Assembly (NCBI RefSeq): GCF_010682065.1 | Contig: NZ_JAAGWG010000006.1 | Span: 174,002 to 238,001 of the forward strand | From: Blastococcus saxobsidens | Lineage (GTDB): Bacteria; Actinomycetota; Actinomycetes; Mycobacteriales; Geodermatophilaceae | Direction: 5' to 3' | DNA length: 64,000 nt | The notes under the pieces: model-generated | The model's input: the letters and a program-made list of their open reading frames with translations, nothing else | Told to the model about the DNA's origin: nothing | The model's database searches: none | Made by a program: the position numbers and the translations under genes | Part shown: positions 21,163-31,296 of the stretch, in pieces | How the letters are laid out: the number at the start of each line of letters is the position of its first letter | Position numbering within the stretch: the stretch's first letter is position 1

Positions 21163-22989
21163 GTGACGTCGGGGACGCAGCAGACGCGGCCGGTGCCGGT
21201 GCCCGCACCGGTCCCGCCGTTCCCCTACCGCACCCGCCCGCCGCAGGTGCTGCTGGCCGTGGGCGCCGTCCTGCTGGTGAGCGCGGGTGCCGCACTCGGG
21301 TCCGCGTACGGCGGCCCGCTCGTGCGGACCGGGGTCCTGCTGCTCGCCGCGGTCGCCGCCGCCGTCTCGCTCCGTGCCGATCGCGCCGGGCTGCGCACGT
21401 CGGCGGAGACCTTCGCCGCCAGCGCTGCCGGCCTGGGCCTGGCCGGCAGCGACGTCGCCGGCGCCCCTGCGACCGGGGAACCGCTGCTGCCGCTGGCCCT
21501 GGCCGGCGTCTTCCTCGGGCTGCACCGCTTCTCCCCCACCCCCGCGGCGTGGCCGCTCGCGGCGTGGGTCGCCGGTCAGGTGGCCGTGCTCCGGGTCCTC
21601 GACGGGGTGCCGGAGGTGCTGCGCACCGAACTCCTCCTGGGCGTGTCCCTGGTGGGGCTGGGGATCGCGCTCTGGGCCCGCCCGCTCGTCGGGCGGCTGA
21701 CGATGGCGACGACGGCGCCGTGGTGGGCCGCCGGCGTGCTCGGCGGCATCCAGGAGGCCTGGACGGCCGCCGCCGTGGAGCGCTGGCTGGCCGCGGTCCT
21801 CGTCGTCGCCGCCGGCGCCGGGCTGCTGCTGGCCCGGCTGCGCCGTCCGCTCGACGTGCTGCTGGGACCGCCGCGGCTGGTCCCGGTCGCAGCCGGTGCG
21901 CTCTCCGCCGTGGCCGTCGCCGGAGCCTGCTCGGCCGGCGGACCCGTCGCGGTGGCGGTCGCCGGCTTCGCGGGCGTGCTGATCGCCGCCACGTCCGCCG
22001 CCGAGCTGTCGGGCTGGCGGCGCGGGATGTTGCTGCCGGTCGCCCTGAGCGGCGGGGTCCTGCTGACGGTGCTGTCGATCCTGCGGCTGGTCCACGGCTC
22101 CCACTGGTCGGAGATCGCCCTCCTGCTCCTGCTCACCGCCGTCCCCACCACGTGGGTGGCGGTGCTCCGCCGCGACGACCGACCGGTGGCCGCGCCGACG
22201 GCGGTGGGCTGCCTGGCCGGGGCAGCGCTGCTCGGTCTGCCGGACGGGTGGGCCTCCCCCGCCGTCGTGGCCGGCCTCCTCACGACCCTGTACGTGTTCT
22301 CGCTGCTGAGCGCCGCGCGCCTGGAGCGCGACTCCCGCCGCGCCACGGCCGTCGCCGCGGCGGCCTGCGCCGTGCTCGCCGTGGTCCTCCTCGTCGTGGA
22401 GGGTGACCGCGGGCTGGTGGCCGCGCACCTCGCGGTCCAGGGCGCGGCGACGCTCGGCTGGGCGTGGTGGACGGGTCGGGCCGGGAGCGCCCCGGACGAC
22501 GACTCCGATGCGACGGCGGGCTGGCGGATCGGAGCCGCCCAGCTCGTGCTGGCCTGCTGGCTGGCGGCCGCCCTGGCCGACCTCGGCGCGGTGGAGGCCT
22601 ACAGCCTCCCGGCGGCCGCGGGGCTGCTGCTCGCGGCTGGCCGCGGCCTGGTCCGCGACCCGTCCTGGCAGGCGTGGGGCCCGGGCCTGGTCACGGCCGC
22701 CGCACCGTCCACGGTGCTCACCGTCGTGACCCCCGACGCCCTGCGCGCCGTGCTCGTCCTGGCGCTGGCCGCCGTCGCCATGGTGGCCGGCGGCCGGGCG
22801 GGCCTCCGGGCGCCGCTCATGATCGGCTCGGGGACCGCCCTGGTGCTGGCACTGGGGCTTGCGGTCCGCGCACTGCCCTGGCCGGTGGCGACGGCGCTCG
22901 TGGTGGGCAGCGGACTGCTGCTGATCGGCATGCTGCGCGAGCGGCATCCGGTCGCGGGCTTCGCCACCCGCCTGGCCGACCTGCGCTGA
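21163..22989 (+). CDS. Polytopic integral membrane protein, function unknown
   Basis: This 608-residue protein is almost entirely hydrophobic, with roughly 18-20 possible membrane helices made mainly of Ala, Leu, Val and Gly after a short Pro-rich N-terminus (RPVPVPAPVPPFPYRTRPP). It resembles proteins annotated as SCO7613 C-terminal-like, but that is impression rather than a domain match. I chose the GTG at 21163 because GGAG lies 5 nt upstream; the earlier GTG at 21085 has no ribosome site. It is divergent from the ABC-F gene. No transport motif or catalytic residue is evident. Confidence 0.75.
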   Translation: MTSGTQQTRPVPVPAPVPPFPYRTRPPQVLLAVGAVLLVSAGAALGSAYGGPLVRTGVLLLAAVAAAVSLRADRAGLRTSAETFAASAAGLGLAGSDVAGAPATGEPLLPLALAGVFLGLHRFSPTPAAWPLAAWVAGQVAVLRVLDGVPEVLRTELLLGVSLVGLGIALWARPLVGRLTMATTAPWWAAGVLGGIQEAWTAAAVERWLAAVLVVAAGAGLLLARLRRPLDVLLGPPRLVPVAAGALSAVAVAGACSAGGPVAVAVAGFAGVLIAATSAAELSGWRRGMLLPVALSGGVLLTVLSILRLVHGSHWSEIALLLLLTAVPTTWVAVLRRDDRPVAAPTAVGCLAGAALLGLPDGWASPAVVAGLLTTLYVFSLLSAARLERDSRRATAVAAAACAVLAVVLLVVEGDRGLVAAHLAVQGAATLGWAWWTGRAGSAPDDDSDATAGWRIGAAQLVLACWLAAALADLGAVEAYSLPAAAGLLLAAGRGLVRDPSWQAWGPGLVTAAAPSTVLTVVTPDALRAVLVLALAAVAMVAGGRAGLRAPLMIGSGTALVLALGLAVRALPWPVATALVVGSGLLLIGMLRERHPVAGFATRLADLR

Positions 22990-23072
22990 TCCGGGAGGTC
23001 CGCGCGGCGAACGCGAGGTGAACTCCTGTCGCCCCGCGCATCCTTTCCGCCGTCCGCTCCATCTAGCAGGGC

Positions 23073-24737
23073 GTGATCGCTCCCGACGTGCACCTCACGC
23101 GCCGCCGCGCCCTCCAGCTGGCCACCGCCACCGGGGCCGGGCTGGCCGCGGTCGCGGCGACCGGACCCGCGTCCGCCTCGCCGAAGGCGTCCTCCCCGGT
23201 CTTCCGGCACGGGGTCGCCTCCGGGGACCCGCTGCCCGGCGCGGTCCTGCTCTGGACCCGCGTGACCCCGACCCCGGCCGCGACGCCGGGCTCCGGGCGC
23301 GGCCCGGCGGTCGACGTCGGCTGGGAGGTCGCCACCGATCCGGGCTTCCGGCGGATCGTGCGCCGGGGCACCACCTCCACCGGGCCCGCACGGGACCACA
23401 CGGTCAAGGTCGACGCCGGCGGGCTGTCGCCCGCGACCACCTACTGGTACCGGTTCCGCTGCCGCGGGACGGCGTCGCCGGTGGGACGGACCCGCACCGC
23501 GCCGGCGGCGGAGGCTCCGGTGGCCCGCCTCCGGATGGCCGTCGTCTCCTGCGCGAACCTGCAGGCCGGCTGGTTCACCGCCTACCGGCACCTCGCTGCC
23601 CGTGGCGACCTGGACCTGGTGGTGCACCTGGGCGACTACCTCTACGAGTACGCGCCCGGCGAGTACCAGGCGCGTGACGTCGTGGTGCGTCCGCACGAGC
23701 CGGCGCGCGAGATCGTCGGCCTCGCCGACTACCGGCGCCGGCACGCCCAGTACAAGACCGACCCCGACCTCCAGGCCCTGCACGCGGCGGCCCCGTGGGT
23801 GGTCACCTGGGACGACCACGAGTCGGCCAACGACGCGTGGTCCGGCGGGGCGGAGAACCACACCGAGGGGGCCGAGGGCGCATGGCGGGCCCGGCGGGCC
23901 GCCGCCCAGCAGGCCTACGCCGAGTGGATGCCCGTGCGGTACGAGCCCGGCGGGCAGTTGTACCGGCGGCTGCGCTTCGGCCGGCTCGCCACCCTCTCGA
24001 TGCTCGACCTGCGCACCTACCGCGACCAGCAGCCCTCCTCCCCCGTCGACCCGGCGTTGTCCGCGCCCGGCCGGACCATGGCCGGACCCGAGCAGCTGCA
24101 GTTCCTGCTCGACGGGCTGGCCGAGCCGCAGGTGCAGTGGAAGCTCGTCGGCAACCCGGTGATGATCGCCCCGGTCCGCTTCCCGAACGGTCTGGAGTCC
24201 CGGGCGGTCGAGGGCATCGCGCAGCTGGTCGACCTGCCCGTCCCGCCGGTCGCCGGCGTTCCGTACAACGTGGACCAGTGGGACGGCTACCCCGCCGAGC
24301 GCGCCGCGGTGCTGAGCCATCTGCGGGACCGCGGCATCACCGACGCCGTCTTCCTGACCGGGGACATCCACTCCGGCTGGGCCTGCGAGCTGCCCGCCGA
24401 CCCGCTGACCTACCCGCTCACCGGCGACAGCGTCGGGGTGGAGCTGGTCTGCACGTCGGTGACCAGCGACAACCTCGACGACATCCTCGGCACCCCGCCC
24501 CGGACGGCGACCCTGGCCGTCGAGACGGCGGTGAAGGTGAACAACACGCACGTGAAGTACCTGGACTTCGACTCCCACGGGTTCTCCGTGCTGGAGCTGA
24601 CCGAGGCGGGAGCCCAGATGGACTGGTTCGTGCTCACCGATCGCACCGACCCCCGTGCCGCGGCCGTCTGGTCCACCTCGGTGCGGGTGCCGGCCGGCAC
24701 CGCGCGCGTCGAGCGGGCCGCGGGGCGGCTCTCGTGA
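23073..24737 (+). CDS. PhoD-like alkaline phosphatase/phosphodiesterase, Tat-exported
   Basis: This 554-residue secreted metallophosphoesterase should release phosphate from phosphodiesters or monoesters. The signal peptide is twin-arginine type (TRRRALQLATATGAGLAAVAA, cleavage near ASAS). An N-terminal Fn3-like domain precedes the catalytic domain, whose metal motifs are VHLGDYLYEY, TWDDHESAND and LTGDIHSGW. PhoD enzymes use Ca/Fe and are folded before Tat export. The GTG at 23073 has CAGGG close upstream. The stop overlaps the next gene by GTGA, pairing it with a second Tat-exported phosphoesterase. Phosphate starvation control is likely, but no Pho box was identified. Confidence 0.93.
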   Translation: MIAPDVHLTRRRALQLATATGAGLAAVAATGPASASPKASSPVFRHGVASGDPLPGAVLLWTRVTPTPAATPGSGRGPAVDVGWEVATDPGFRRIVRRGTTSTGPARDHTVKVDAGGLSPATTYWYRFRCRGTASPVGRTRTAPAAEAPVARLRMAVVSCANLQAGWFTAYRHLAARGDLDLVVHLGDYLYEYAPGEYQARDVVVRPHEPAREIVGLADYRRRHAQYKTDPDLQALHAAAPWVVTWDDHESANDAWSGGAENHTEGAEGAWRARRAAAQQAYAEWMPVRYEPGGQLYRRLRFGRLATLSMLDLRTYRDQQPSSPVDPALSAPGRTMAGPEQLQFLLDGLAEPQVQWKLVGNPVMIAPVRFPNGLESRAVEGIAQLVDLPVPPVAGVPYNVDQWDGYPAERAAVLSHLRDRGITDAVFLTGDIHSGWACELPADPLTYPLTGDSVGVELVCTSVTSDNLDDILGTPPRTATLAVETAVKVNNTHVKYLDFDSHGFSVLELTEAGAQMDWFVLTDRTDPRAAAVWSTSVRVPAGTARVERAAGRLS

Positions 24738-26002
24738 GCGGCGGCGTGCTCGACCGGCGGCGGTTCCTCCAGCTGACCGCGGCGACCGGTGGGACGGTCG
24801 TGCTGTCGACGGCGCTGGGCGCCCCGGCGGCCCGGGCGACCAGCCGGCTGCGCGTGTACGTGCTGGTGGTCGACGGGACGCGGCCCGACGAGGTGACCCC
24901 CCTGCTGATGCCGCGGCTGCACCGGCTGCGCACCGAGGGCACCTGGTTCTCCGGAGCGCGCTCGCTGCCGGTGATGGAGACCATCCCGAACCACGTGATG
25001 ATGATGACCGGCGTCCGGCCGCACCGGTCCGGCGTCCCGGCCAACTCGGTCTACGACCGCGCCGAGGGCGCGGTGCGGGACCTCGACCGGCCCTCGGACC
25101 TGCGCTTCCCCACGCTGCTGGAGCGGCTGGCCGCCAGGGGCCGGACCACCGGGACGGTGCTGTCCAAGGAGTACCTGTACGGCATCTTCGGGGAGCGGGC
25201 GACGCACCGGTGGGAGCCCTTCCCGGTCCTCCCGATCACCGGTCACGCGCCGGACGTCGCGACCACGGACGCGCTGCTGGCGATGGTCGACTCCGCCGAC
25301 CCGGAGCTGGTCTTCGTCAACCTCGGTGACACCGACCGCGTCGGGCACAGCGACCTCACCGGGACGTCGCTCCGCGTGGCCCGGACCCTGGCGCTGCGCA
25401 GCACCGACCTGCAGGTGGGCCGGTTCGTCGACCACCTGCAGGCCACCGGACGCTGGTCCTCCAGCGTGCTGCTGGTCCTCGCCGACCACTCGATGGACTG
25501 GTCCCTGCCCACCGGGGTGATCTCCGTCGACGCGATCCTGCGGAGCCGGGCGGAGCTGCGGTCCTCGGTGCAGATCGCGCAGAACGGCGGCGCGGACCTC
25601 CTGTACTGGACCGGACCGGCCGCCCGCCGCGACACGGGCCTCGCCGAGGTGCGGCGCCTCGTCGCGGCGCACCCCGGCGTGCTCTCCGTGCACGCCCCTC
25701 GGGAGCTGGGGCTGGGGCCGGAGGCCGGCGACCTGGTCGCCTACTGCCGGGCGGGCTGGCGGTTCAGCGACCCGGAGATCTTCGCCAACCCCATCCCCGG
25801 CAACCACGGGCACCCGGTGACCGAGCCGATCCCGTTCCTGGTCGCCGGCGGCCATCCGCTTGTCCGCCGGGGCGTCGTCAGCGGGGCACCGGCCCGGACC
25901 ATCGACGTCGCGCCGACCGTCGGAGCCCTGTTCGGGCTGGGCGCACCGCGCGGCGGTTACGACGGCAGCGTGCGGAAGGAGGCGTTCTCCGGCCTGCGCT
26001 GA
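24734..26002 (+). CDS. Alkaline-phosphatase-superfamily phosphodiesterase (NPP-like), Tat-exported
   Basis: This 422-residue enzyme belongs to the type I phosphodiesterase/nucleotide pyrophosphatase branch. A Tat signal is present (DRRRFLQLTAATGG, cleavage near ARATS). Expected zinc ligands and nucleophile are visible: VVDGTRPDE (Asp), ETIPNH (Thr nucleophile), GDTDRVGH (Asp/His), LADHSMDW (Asp/His) and NHGHP (His). It would hydrolyse nucleotide or sugar phosphodiesters outside the cell. The GTG at 24734 overlaps the PhoD-like stop as GTGA. Its last base is 4 bp from the convergent acetyltransferase gene. Confidence 0.9.
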   Translation: MSGGVLDRRRFLQLTAATGGTVVLSTALGAPAARATSRLRVYVLVVDGTRPDEVTPLLMPRLHRLRTEGTWFSGARSLPVMETIPNHVMMMTGVRPHRSGVPANSVYDRAEGAVRDLDRPSDLRFPTLLERLAARGRTTGTVLSKEYLYGIFGERATHRWEPFPVLPITGHAPDVATTDALLAMVDSADPELVFVNLGDTDRVGHSDLTGTSLRVARTLALRSTDLQVGRFVDHLQATGRWSSSVLLVLADHSMDWSLPTGVISVDAILRSRAELRSSVQIAQNGGADLLYWTGPAARRDTGLAEVRRLVAAHPGVLSVHAPRELGLGPEAGDLVAYCRAGWRFSDPEIFANPIPGNHGHPVTEPIPFLVAGGHPLVRRGVVSGAPARTIDVAPTVGALFGLGAPRGGYDGSVRKEAFSGLR

Positions 26003-26006
26003 CCGG

Positions 26007-26507
26007 TCAGGGGCCGAAGAGGACCTCCGCGCCGACGGGCCGGTAGCCGGCGGCGAGGAAGGCGCGCAGCGAGGCGGTGTTCGCCGGCGCGACCTGCGCC
26101 CACAGCGGGGCGCCGTCGGGGACCGACGCCGGTGCGGCGGCGACCAGGGCGGTGCCCAGCCCTCTCCCCCGGCTCCCGGGCGCCACCTCGACGCTCACCT
26201 CCCAGCGTCCGGCCACGCCGCGGCCGATCGTGACCAGCCCCGCCCCGTCGGGCGTCGTCCGGACCCGGACGTCGGTGCGGTGCAGCAGCGCCCGCTCCAC
26301 CCGCGGATGCGTCGCCCCTGGGCCGGACATCTCCTGCAGCGGGATGTCCGGCTGCGGGACGACGCCGGGCGGGGGCGCGACGAGGACGGCGTCGAGCACC
26401 CCCGGCTCCGCACCCACCCGGTCGGCCAGGGCGGCGAGGAAGCGGGCGCCCAGTGGCGCGGCGAGCGGGTCGTGCGCGACCTGCGCGGCGACCCAGTCCG
26501 GGTCCAC
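26007..26507 (-). CDS. GNAT-family N-acetyltransferase
   Basis: This 166-residue protein has the GNAT acetyl-CoA signature: SVEVAPGSRGRGLGTALVAAA (motif A, R/QxxGxG/A) and a C-terminal NTASLRAFLAAGYRPVGAEVLF. The substrate is unknown. The GTG at 26507 is the first standard start, but the frame stays open upstream and reads protein-like (VVVGGTGWHVVAADV), so the N-terminus may be longer if a rare start codon is used. A 15-bp hairpin at 26546-26579 occupies that upstream part, arguing for the shorter start. Confidence 0.82.
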   Translation of the reverse strand: MDPDWVAAQVAHDPLAAPLGARFLAALADRVGAEPGVLDAVLVAPPPGVVPQPDIPLQEMSGPGATHPRVERALLHRTDVRVRTTPDGAGLVTIGRGVAGRWEVSVEVAPGSRGRGLGTALVAAAPASVPDGAPLWAQVAPANTASLRAFLAAGYRPVGAEVLFGP

Positions 26508-26545
26508 GTCAGCGGCGACGACGTGCCATCCGGTGCCACCGACGA

Positions 26546-26579
26546 CGACGGCCCGCGCCCCGGAGGGCGCGGGCCGTCG
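26546..26579. terminator. 15-bp perfect hairpin at the end of the SUF operon
   Basis: CGACGGCCCGCGCCC (26546-26560) and its exact complement (26565-26579) enclose a CGGA loop. A second small hairpin, GGCCCCT/AGGGGCC, follows at 26579-26595. The hairpin is 58-91 nt after the stop of the last SUF gene. No T-tract is present, as is usual in this phylum. Confidence 0.7.
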
Positions 26580-26588
26580 GCCCCTCGC

Positions 26589-26636
26589 AGGGGCCCGCCG
26601 CGAGCGTGCGAGCGGTGGGGAGCGAGGGGTCCTTCG
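26589..26636 (-). repeat. 3'-end element, copy A (after the SUF-operon DUF59 gene)
   Basis: In the sense of the upstream gene the element starts one base after the stop with GAAGGACCCC, continues through a C-rich tract and CTCGCACGCTCG, and ends GGGCCCCT. It matches copies after ctaB, tkt and whiA. See the finding on this family. Confidence 0.7.
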
Positions 26637-27029
26637 TCAGACGCGGAAGCCGAGCGCGCGGAGCTGCTCGCGGCCGTCGTCGGTGATCTTGTCGGGGCCC
26701 CACGGCGGCATCCAGACCCAGTTGATCCGGATGTCGTCGACCAGACCGGGGCCGGGGCCACCGGTGAGGGCCTGGCGGGCCTGGTCCTCGATGACGTCGG
26801 TCAGCGGGCAGGCCGCCGAGGTCAGCGTCATGTCGATGATCGCCACGTTGGACTCGTCGACGTCCAGGCCGTAGACGAGGCCGAGGTCGACGACGTTGAC
26901 GCCCAGCTCGGGGTCGACGACGTCGCGCATGGCCTCCTCGAGGTCCTCGATCAGCGCCGTCTTGTAGGCCGGCAGGTCGGCGGGCGCACCGTCGGTGGCG
27001 GGTGTGGCGTTCTCGGTGGTCTCGCTCAT
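26637..27029 (-). CDS. SufT/DUF59-type Fe-S assembly factor
   Basis: This 130-residue protein of the MIP18/PaaD/SufT (DUF59) family helps load Fe-S clusters onto target proteins. Motifs are DPELGVNVVDLGLVYGLDV and MTLTSAACPLTDVIEDQ, with the conserved reactive Cys in SAACP, and a C-terminal WVWMPPWGPDKITDDG. The Ala/Thr-rich first 25 residues are probably disordered. The ATG at 27029 overlaps the sufU stop as ATGA; the longer frame to 27128 is shadow. It is the last gene of the SUF operon. Confidence 0.93.
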   Translation of the reverse strand: MSETTENATPATDGAPADLPAYKTALIEDLEEAMRDVVDPELGVNVVDLGLVYGLDVDESNVAIIDMTLTSAACPLTDVIEDQARQALTGGPGPGLVDDIRINWVWMPPWGPDKITDDGREQLRALGFRV

Positions 27030-27514
27030 GACTGGCCTCCAGTCGGGGCGGCGGGGTGGGTGGCTGATGCGCCCGACAGCGCTCGGGCGGACGCGTCCTT
27101 CAACGCCATCCAGCTCATCAGCGCGCACTTGATGCGTGCGGGGTACTTCGACACACCGGCGAACGCGACGGCGTCCTCCAGCTCGTCCTCGAGCTTCTCG
27201 GCGACCGACGGGTCGCCCTTGGCCTGCATCAGGGTCATGAAGTGCTCGCCGGTCTCCAGCGCCTGCGGCACGGTCTTGCCGACGACGAGGTCGTACATCG
27301 CCGAGATCGAGGCCTGGCTGATCGAGCAGCCCATGCCCTCGTAGGACACGTCGGCGATCGTCTCGCCCTGGACGTGGATCCGCAGGGTCACCTCGTCACC
27401 GCAGGTCGGGTTGACGTGGTGCACCTCGGCCTCGAACGGCTCGCGCAGACCGCGGCCGTGGGGGTTCTTGTAGTGGTCCAGGATGATCTCCTGGTACATC
27501 GACTCCAGCTGCAT
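27026..27514 (-). CDS. sufU: SufU, sulfur-transfer partner of SufS
   Basis: This 162-residue zinc-bound, IscU-like protein accepts persulfide sulfur from SufS. The conserved cysteines and Asp appear in NPTCGDEV, GMGCSISQAS and RIKCALMSW. The N-terminus QLESMYQEIILDHYKNPHGRG is typical. A Pro/Ala/Thr tail ends the protein. It lies 10 bp after sufS and overlaps the DUF59 gene, in the usual order for actinobacterial SUF operons. Confidence 0.97.
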   Translation of the reverse strand: MQLESMYQEIILDHYKNPHGRGLREPFEAEVHHVNPTCGDEVTLRIHVQGETIADVSYEGMGCSISQASISAMYDLVVGKTVPQALETGEHFMTLMQAKGDPSVAEKLEDELEDAVAFAGVSKYPARIKCALMSWMALKDASARALSGASATHPAAPTGGQS

Positions 27515-27524
27515 CAGATGCGCC

Positions 27525-29605
<2,081 letters not shown>

Positions 29606-29621
29606 GTGTCTTCTCGCTCCT

Positions 29622-29975
29622 TCATTCACCGGCCGCGAGCGGGAGGCGGCCGTCGCTCTCGGTGTCGACGAGCACGTCCTCTCCCTCCACGCGGACCGGG
29701 TAGACGTCGACCGGCTCGGTGGCCGGCAGGTTGGTGGGTTCACCGGTGCGCAGGTCGAAGCACGACCCGTGCAGGAAGCACTCGATGGTGGGGGCGCCGT
29801 CGAAGATCTCGACGTCGCCGTCGGTCAGGGGGACGTCGGCGTGCGAGCACCGGTCCTCCAGGGCGTAGACCTGACCCTCGAACCGGACGACGGCGACGTC
29901 GATGTCCGCGAGCTCGACCCGCAGGGAGCCGTTCTCGGGGACGTCGGACAGCGCGCAGATCCGCTCGAAGGCCAT
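29622..29975 (-). CDS. Rieske [2Fe-2S] ferredoxin inside the SUF operon
   Basis: This 117-residue protein has the Rieske motif CSHADVPL and CFLHGSCFD, with two Cys and two His to bind one [2Fe-2S] cluster. It resembles the ferredoxin component of ring-hydroxylating dioxygenases, but no oxygenase gene is nearby. Its place between sufD and sufC is common in actinobacteria and suggests an electron donor or accessory role in cluster assembly. The ATG at 29975 is one base beyond the sufD stop, and GAGGTGG upstream is a good ribosome site. Confidence 0.93.
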   Translation of the reverse strand: MAFERICALSDVPENGSLRVELADIDVAVVRFEGQVYALEDRCSHADVPLTDGDVEIFDGAPTIECFLHGSCFDLRTGEPTNLPATEPVDVYPVRVEGEDVLVDTESDGRLPLAAGE

Positions 29976-29976
29976 G

Positions 29977-31296
29977 TCAGGCCACCTCGACCGGCTGCTC
30001 GTCCAGGGCCGGGAGGGCGCCGAGACGGGTGTCGATGCTGGCCATGAGCCGGTCCTGCAGGGCGTCGACCCCGATGTGCTGGACGACGTCGGCGAAGAAG
30101 CCGCGCACGACCAGGCGGCGGGCGGTCTCGGCGTCGATGCCGCGCGAGCAGAGGTAGAACAGCTGCTCGTCGTCGAACCGGCCGGTGGCGCTGGCGTGGC
30201 CGGCACCGACGATCTCGCCGGTCTCGATCTCCAGGTTGGGCACCGAGTCGGCGCGGGCGCCGTCGGTGAGCACCAGGTTGCGGTTGAGCTCGTAGGTCTC
30301 GGTGCCGGTCGCCGACGGGCGGATGCGGACGTCGCCGATCCAGACCGTGCGTGCACCCTCGCCCTGCAGCGCGCCCTTGTAGAGGACGTTGCTGGAGCAG
30401 TTGGGCACCGCGTGGTCGACCCACAGGCGGTGCTCCTGGTGCTGCGTCTCGTCGGAGAAGTAGACGCCGAACAGCTCCGCGCTGCCGCCGGGGCCGGCGT
30501 ACTGCACGTTGCTGACCAGGCGGACCAGGTCACCGCCGAGGGTCACCACGACCTGCTTGAAGGTGGCGTCCCGGCCGACGACGGCGTCGTACTGACCGCC
30601 GTGCACCGCACCCGGCGCCCAGTCCTGCACGGACACGAGGGTGACCTGCGCGCCGTCGCCGACGAGCACTGAGACGCCGCCGGAGTAACGGGCCAGGCCG
30701 GTGTGGTCGAGCACGACGGTCGCCTTCGCGAACGCCCCGACCTCGACGACCAGCTGGCCCCAGACGACTGCGTCATCGCCACCGGTGCCGGCCAGGCCGA
30801 GGTTCACCGGCCGGTCGAGCTGGGCCTCCTTGGCCACGCGGACGACGTCGGCGCCGTCGGCCCGCTGGCGGGTGAGGGCGGCCAGCCGGTCCACCGGCTC
30901 CGGCAGCCCCTTGAGCAGCGGGTCGCCGGCCTCCGCGCGGGTGAGCTCGACGCCCTCGGGGAGGTCGGTCGTCCAGCTGAGGCGCGCGTCGGAGTCAGCG
31001 CCGTCGAGCAGCGGCTTGATCCGCTTCATCGGCGTGAAGCGCCAGGTCTCCTCGCGACCGGTGGGCACGCCGAAGGCGTCCGGGTCGGTGGAGGTGAAGC
31101 GCTCCGCCGGCGAACCGGTCGGGGTCGGGCCACCGTGCGAGTGCGCGCCGGGCTGCACGTCACCGGCGGTGCCGGTGTCGGACGCCGGGGTGGTCGGCGG
31201 GCCGGCCTGCGCACCCACACCCGGAGCGAAGAGCTCCGAGGCGAGGGTGGCCGGCTGCGTGGTGAGGTCGGTCATGCTGGCGTTCTCGGTCGACAT
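29977..31296 (-). CDS. sufD: SufD, scaffold subunit
   Basis: This 439-residue subunit of the SufBC2D scaffold has the right-handed beta-helix core typical of SufB/SufD (VVLDHTGLARYSGGVSVLVGDG, then LYKGALQGEGARTVWIGDVRIRP). The C-terminal helical region reads FDDEQLFYLCSRGIDAETARRLVVRGFF. The first 60 residues are Thr/Pro/Gly-rich and include a short His segment (GAHSHGGP). The ATG at 31296 shares a base with the sufB stop (TGATG); a second ATG seven codons later is possible. Confidence 0.96.
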   Translation of the reverse strand: MSTENASMTDLTTQPATLASELFAPGVGAQAGPPTTPASDTGTAGDVQPGAHSHGGPTPTGSPAERFTSTDPDAFGVPTGREETWRFTPMKRIKPLLDGADSDARLSWTTDLPEGVELTRAEAGDPLLKGLPEPVDRLAALTRQRADGADVVRVAKEAQLDRPVNLGLAGTGGDDAVVWGQLVVEVGAFAKATVVLDHTGLARYSGGVSVLVGDGAQVTLVSVQDWAPGAVHGGQYDAVVGRDATFKQVVVTLGGDLVRLVSNVQYAGPGGSAELFGVYFSDETQHQEHRLWVDHAVPNCSSNVLYKGALQGEGARTVWIGDVRIRPSATGTETYELNRNLVLTDGARADSVPNLEIETGEIVGAGHASATGRFDDEQLFYLCSRGIDAETARRLVVRGFFADVVQHIGVDALQDRLMASIDTRLGALPALDEQPVEVA

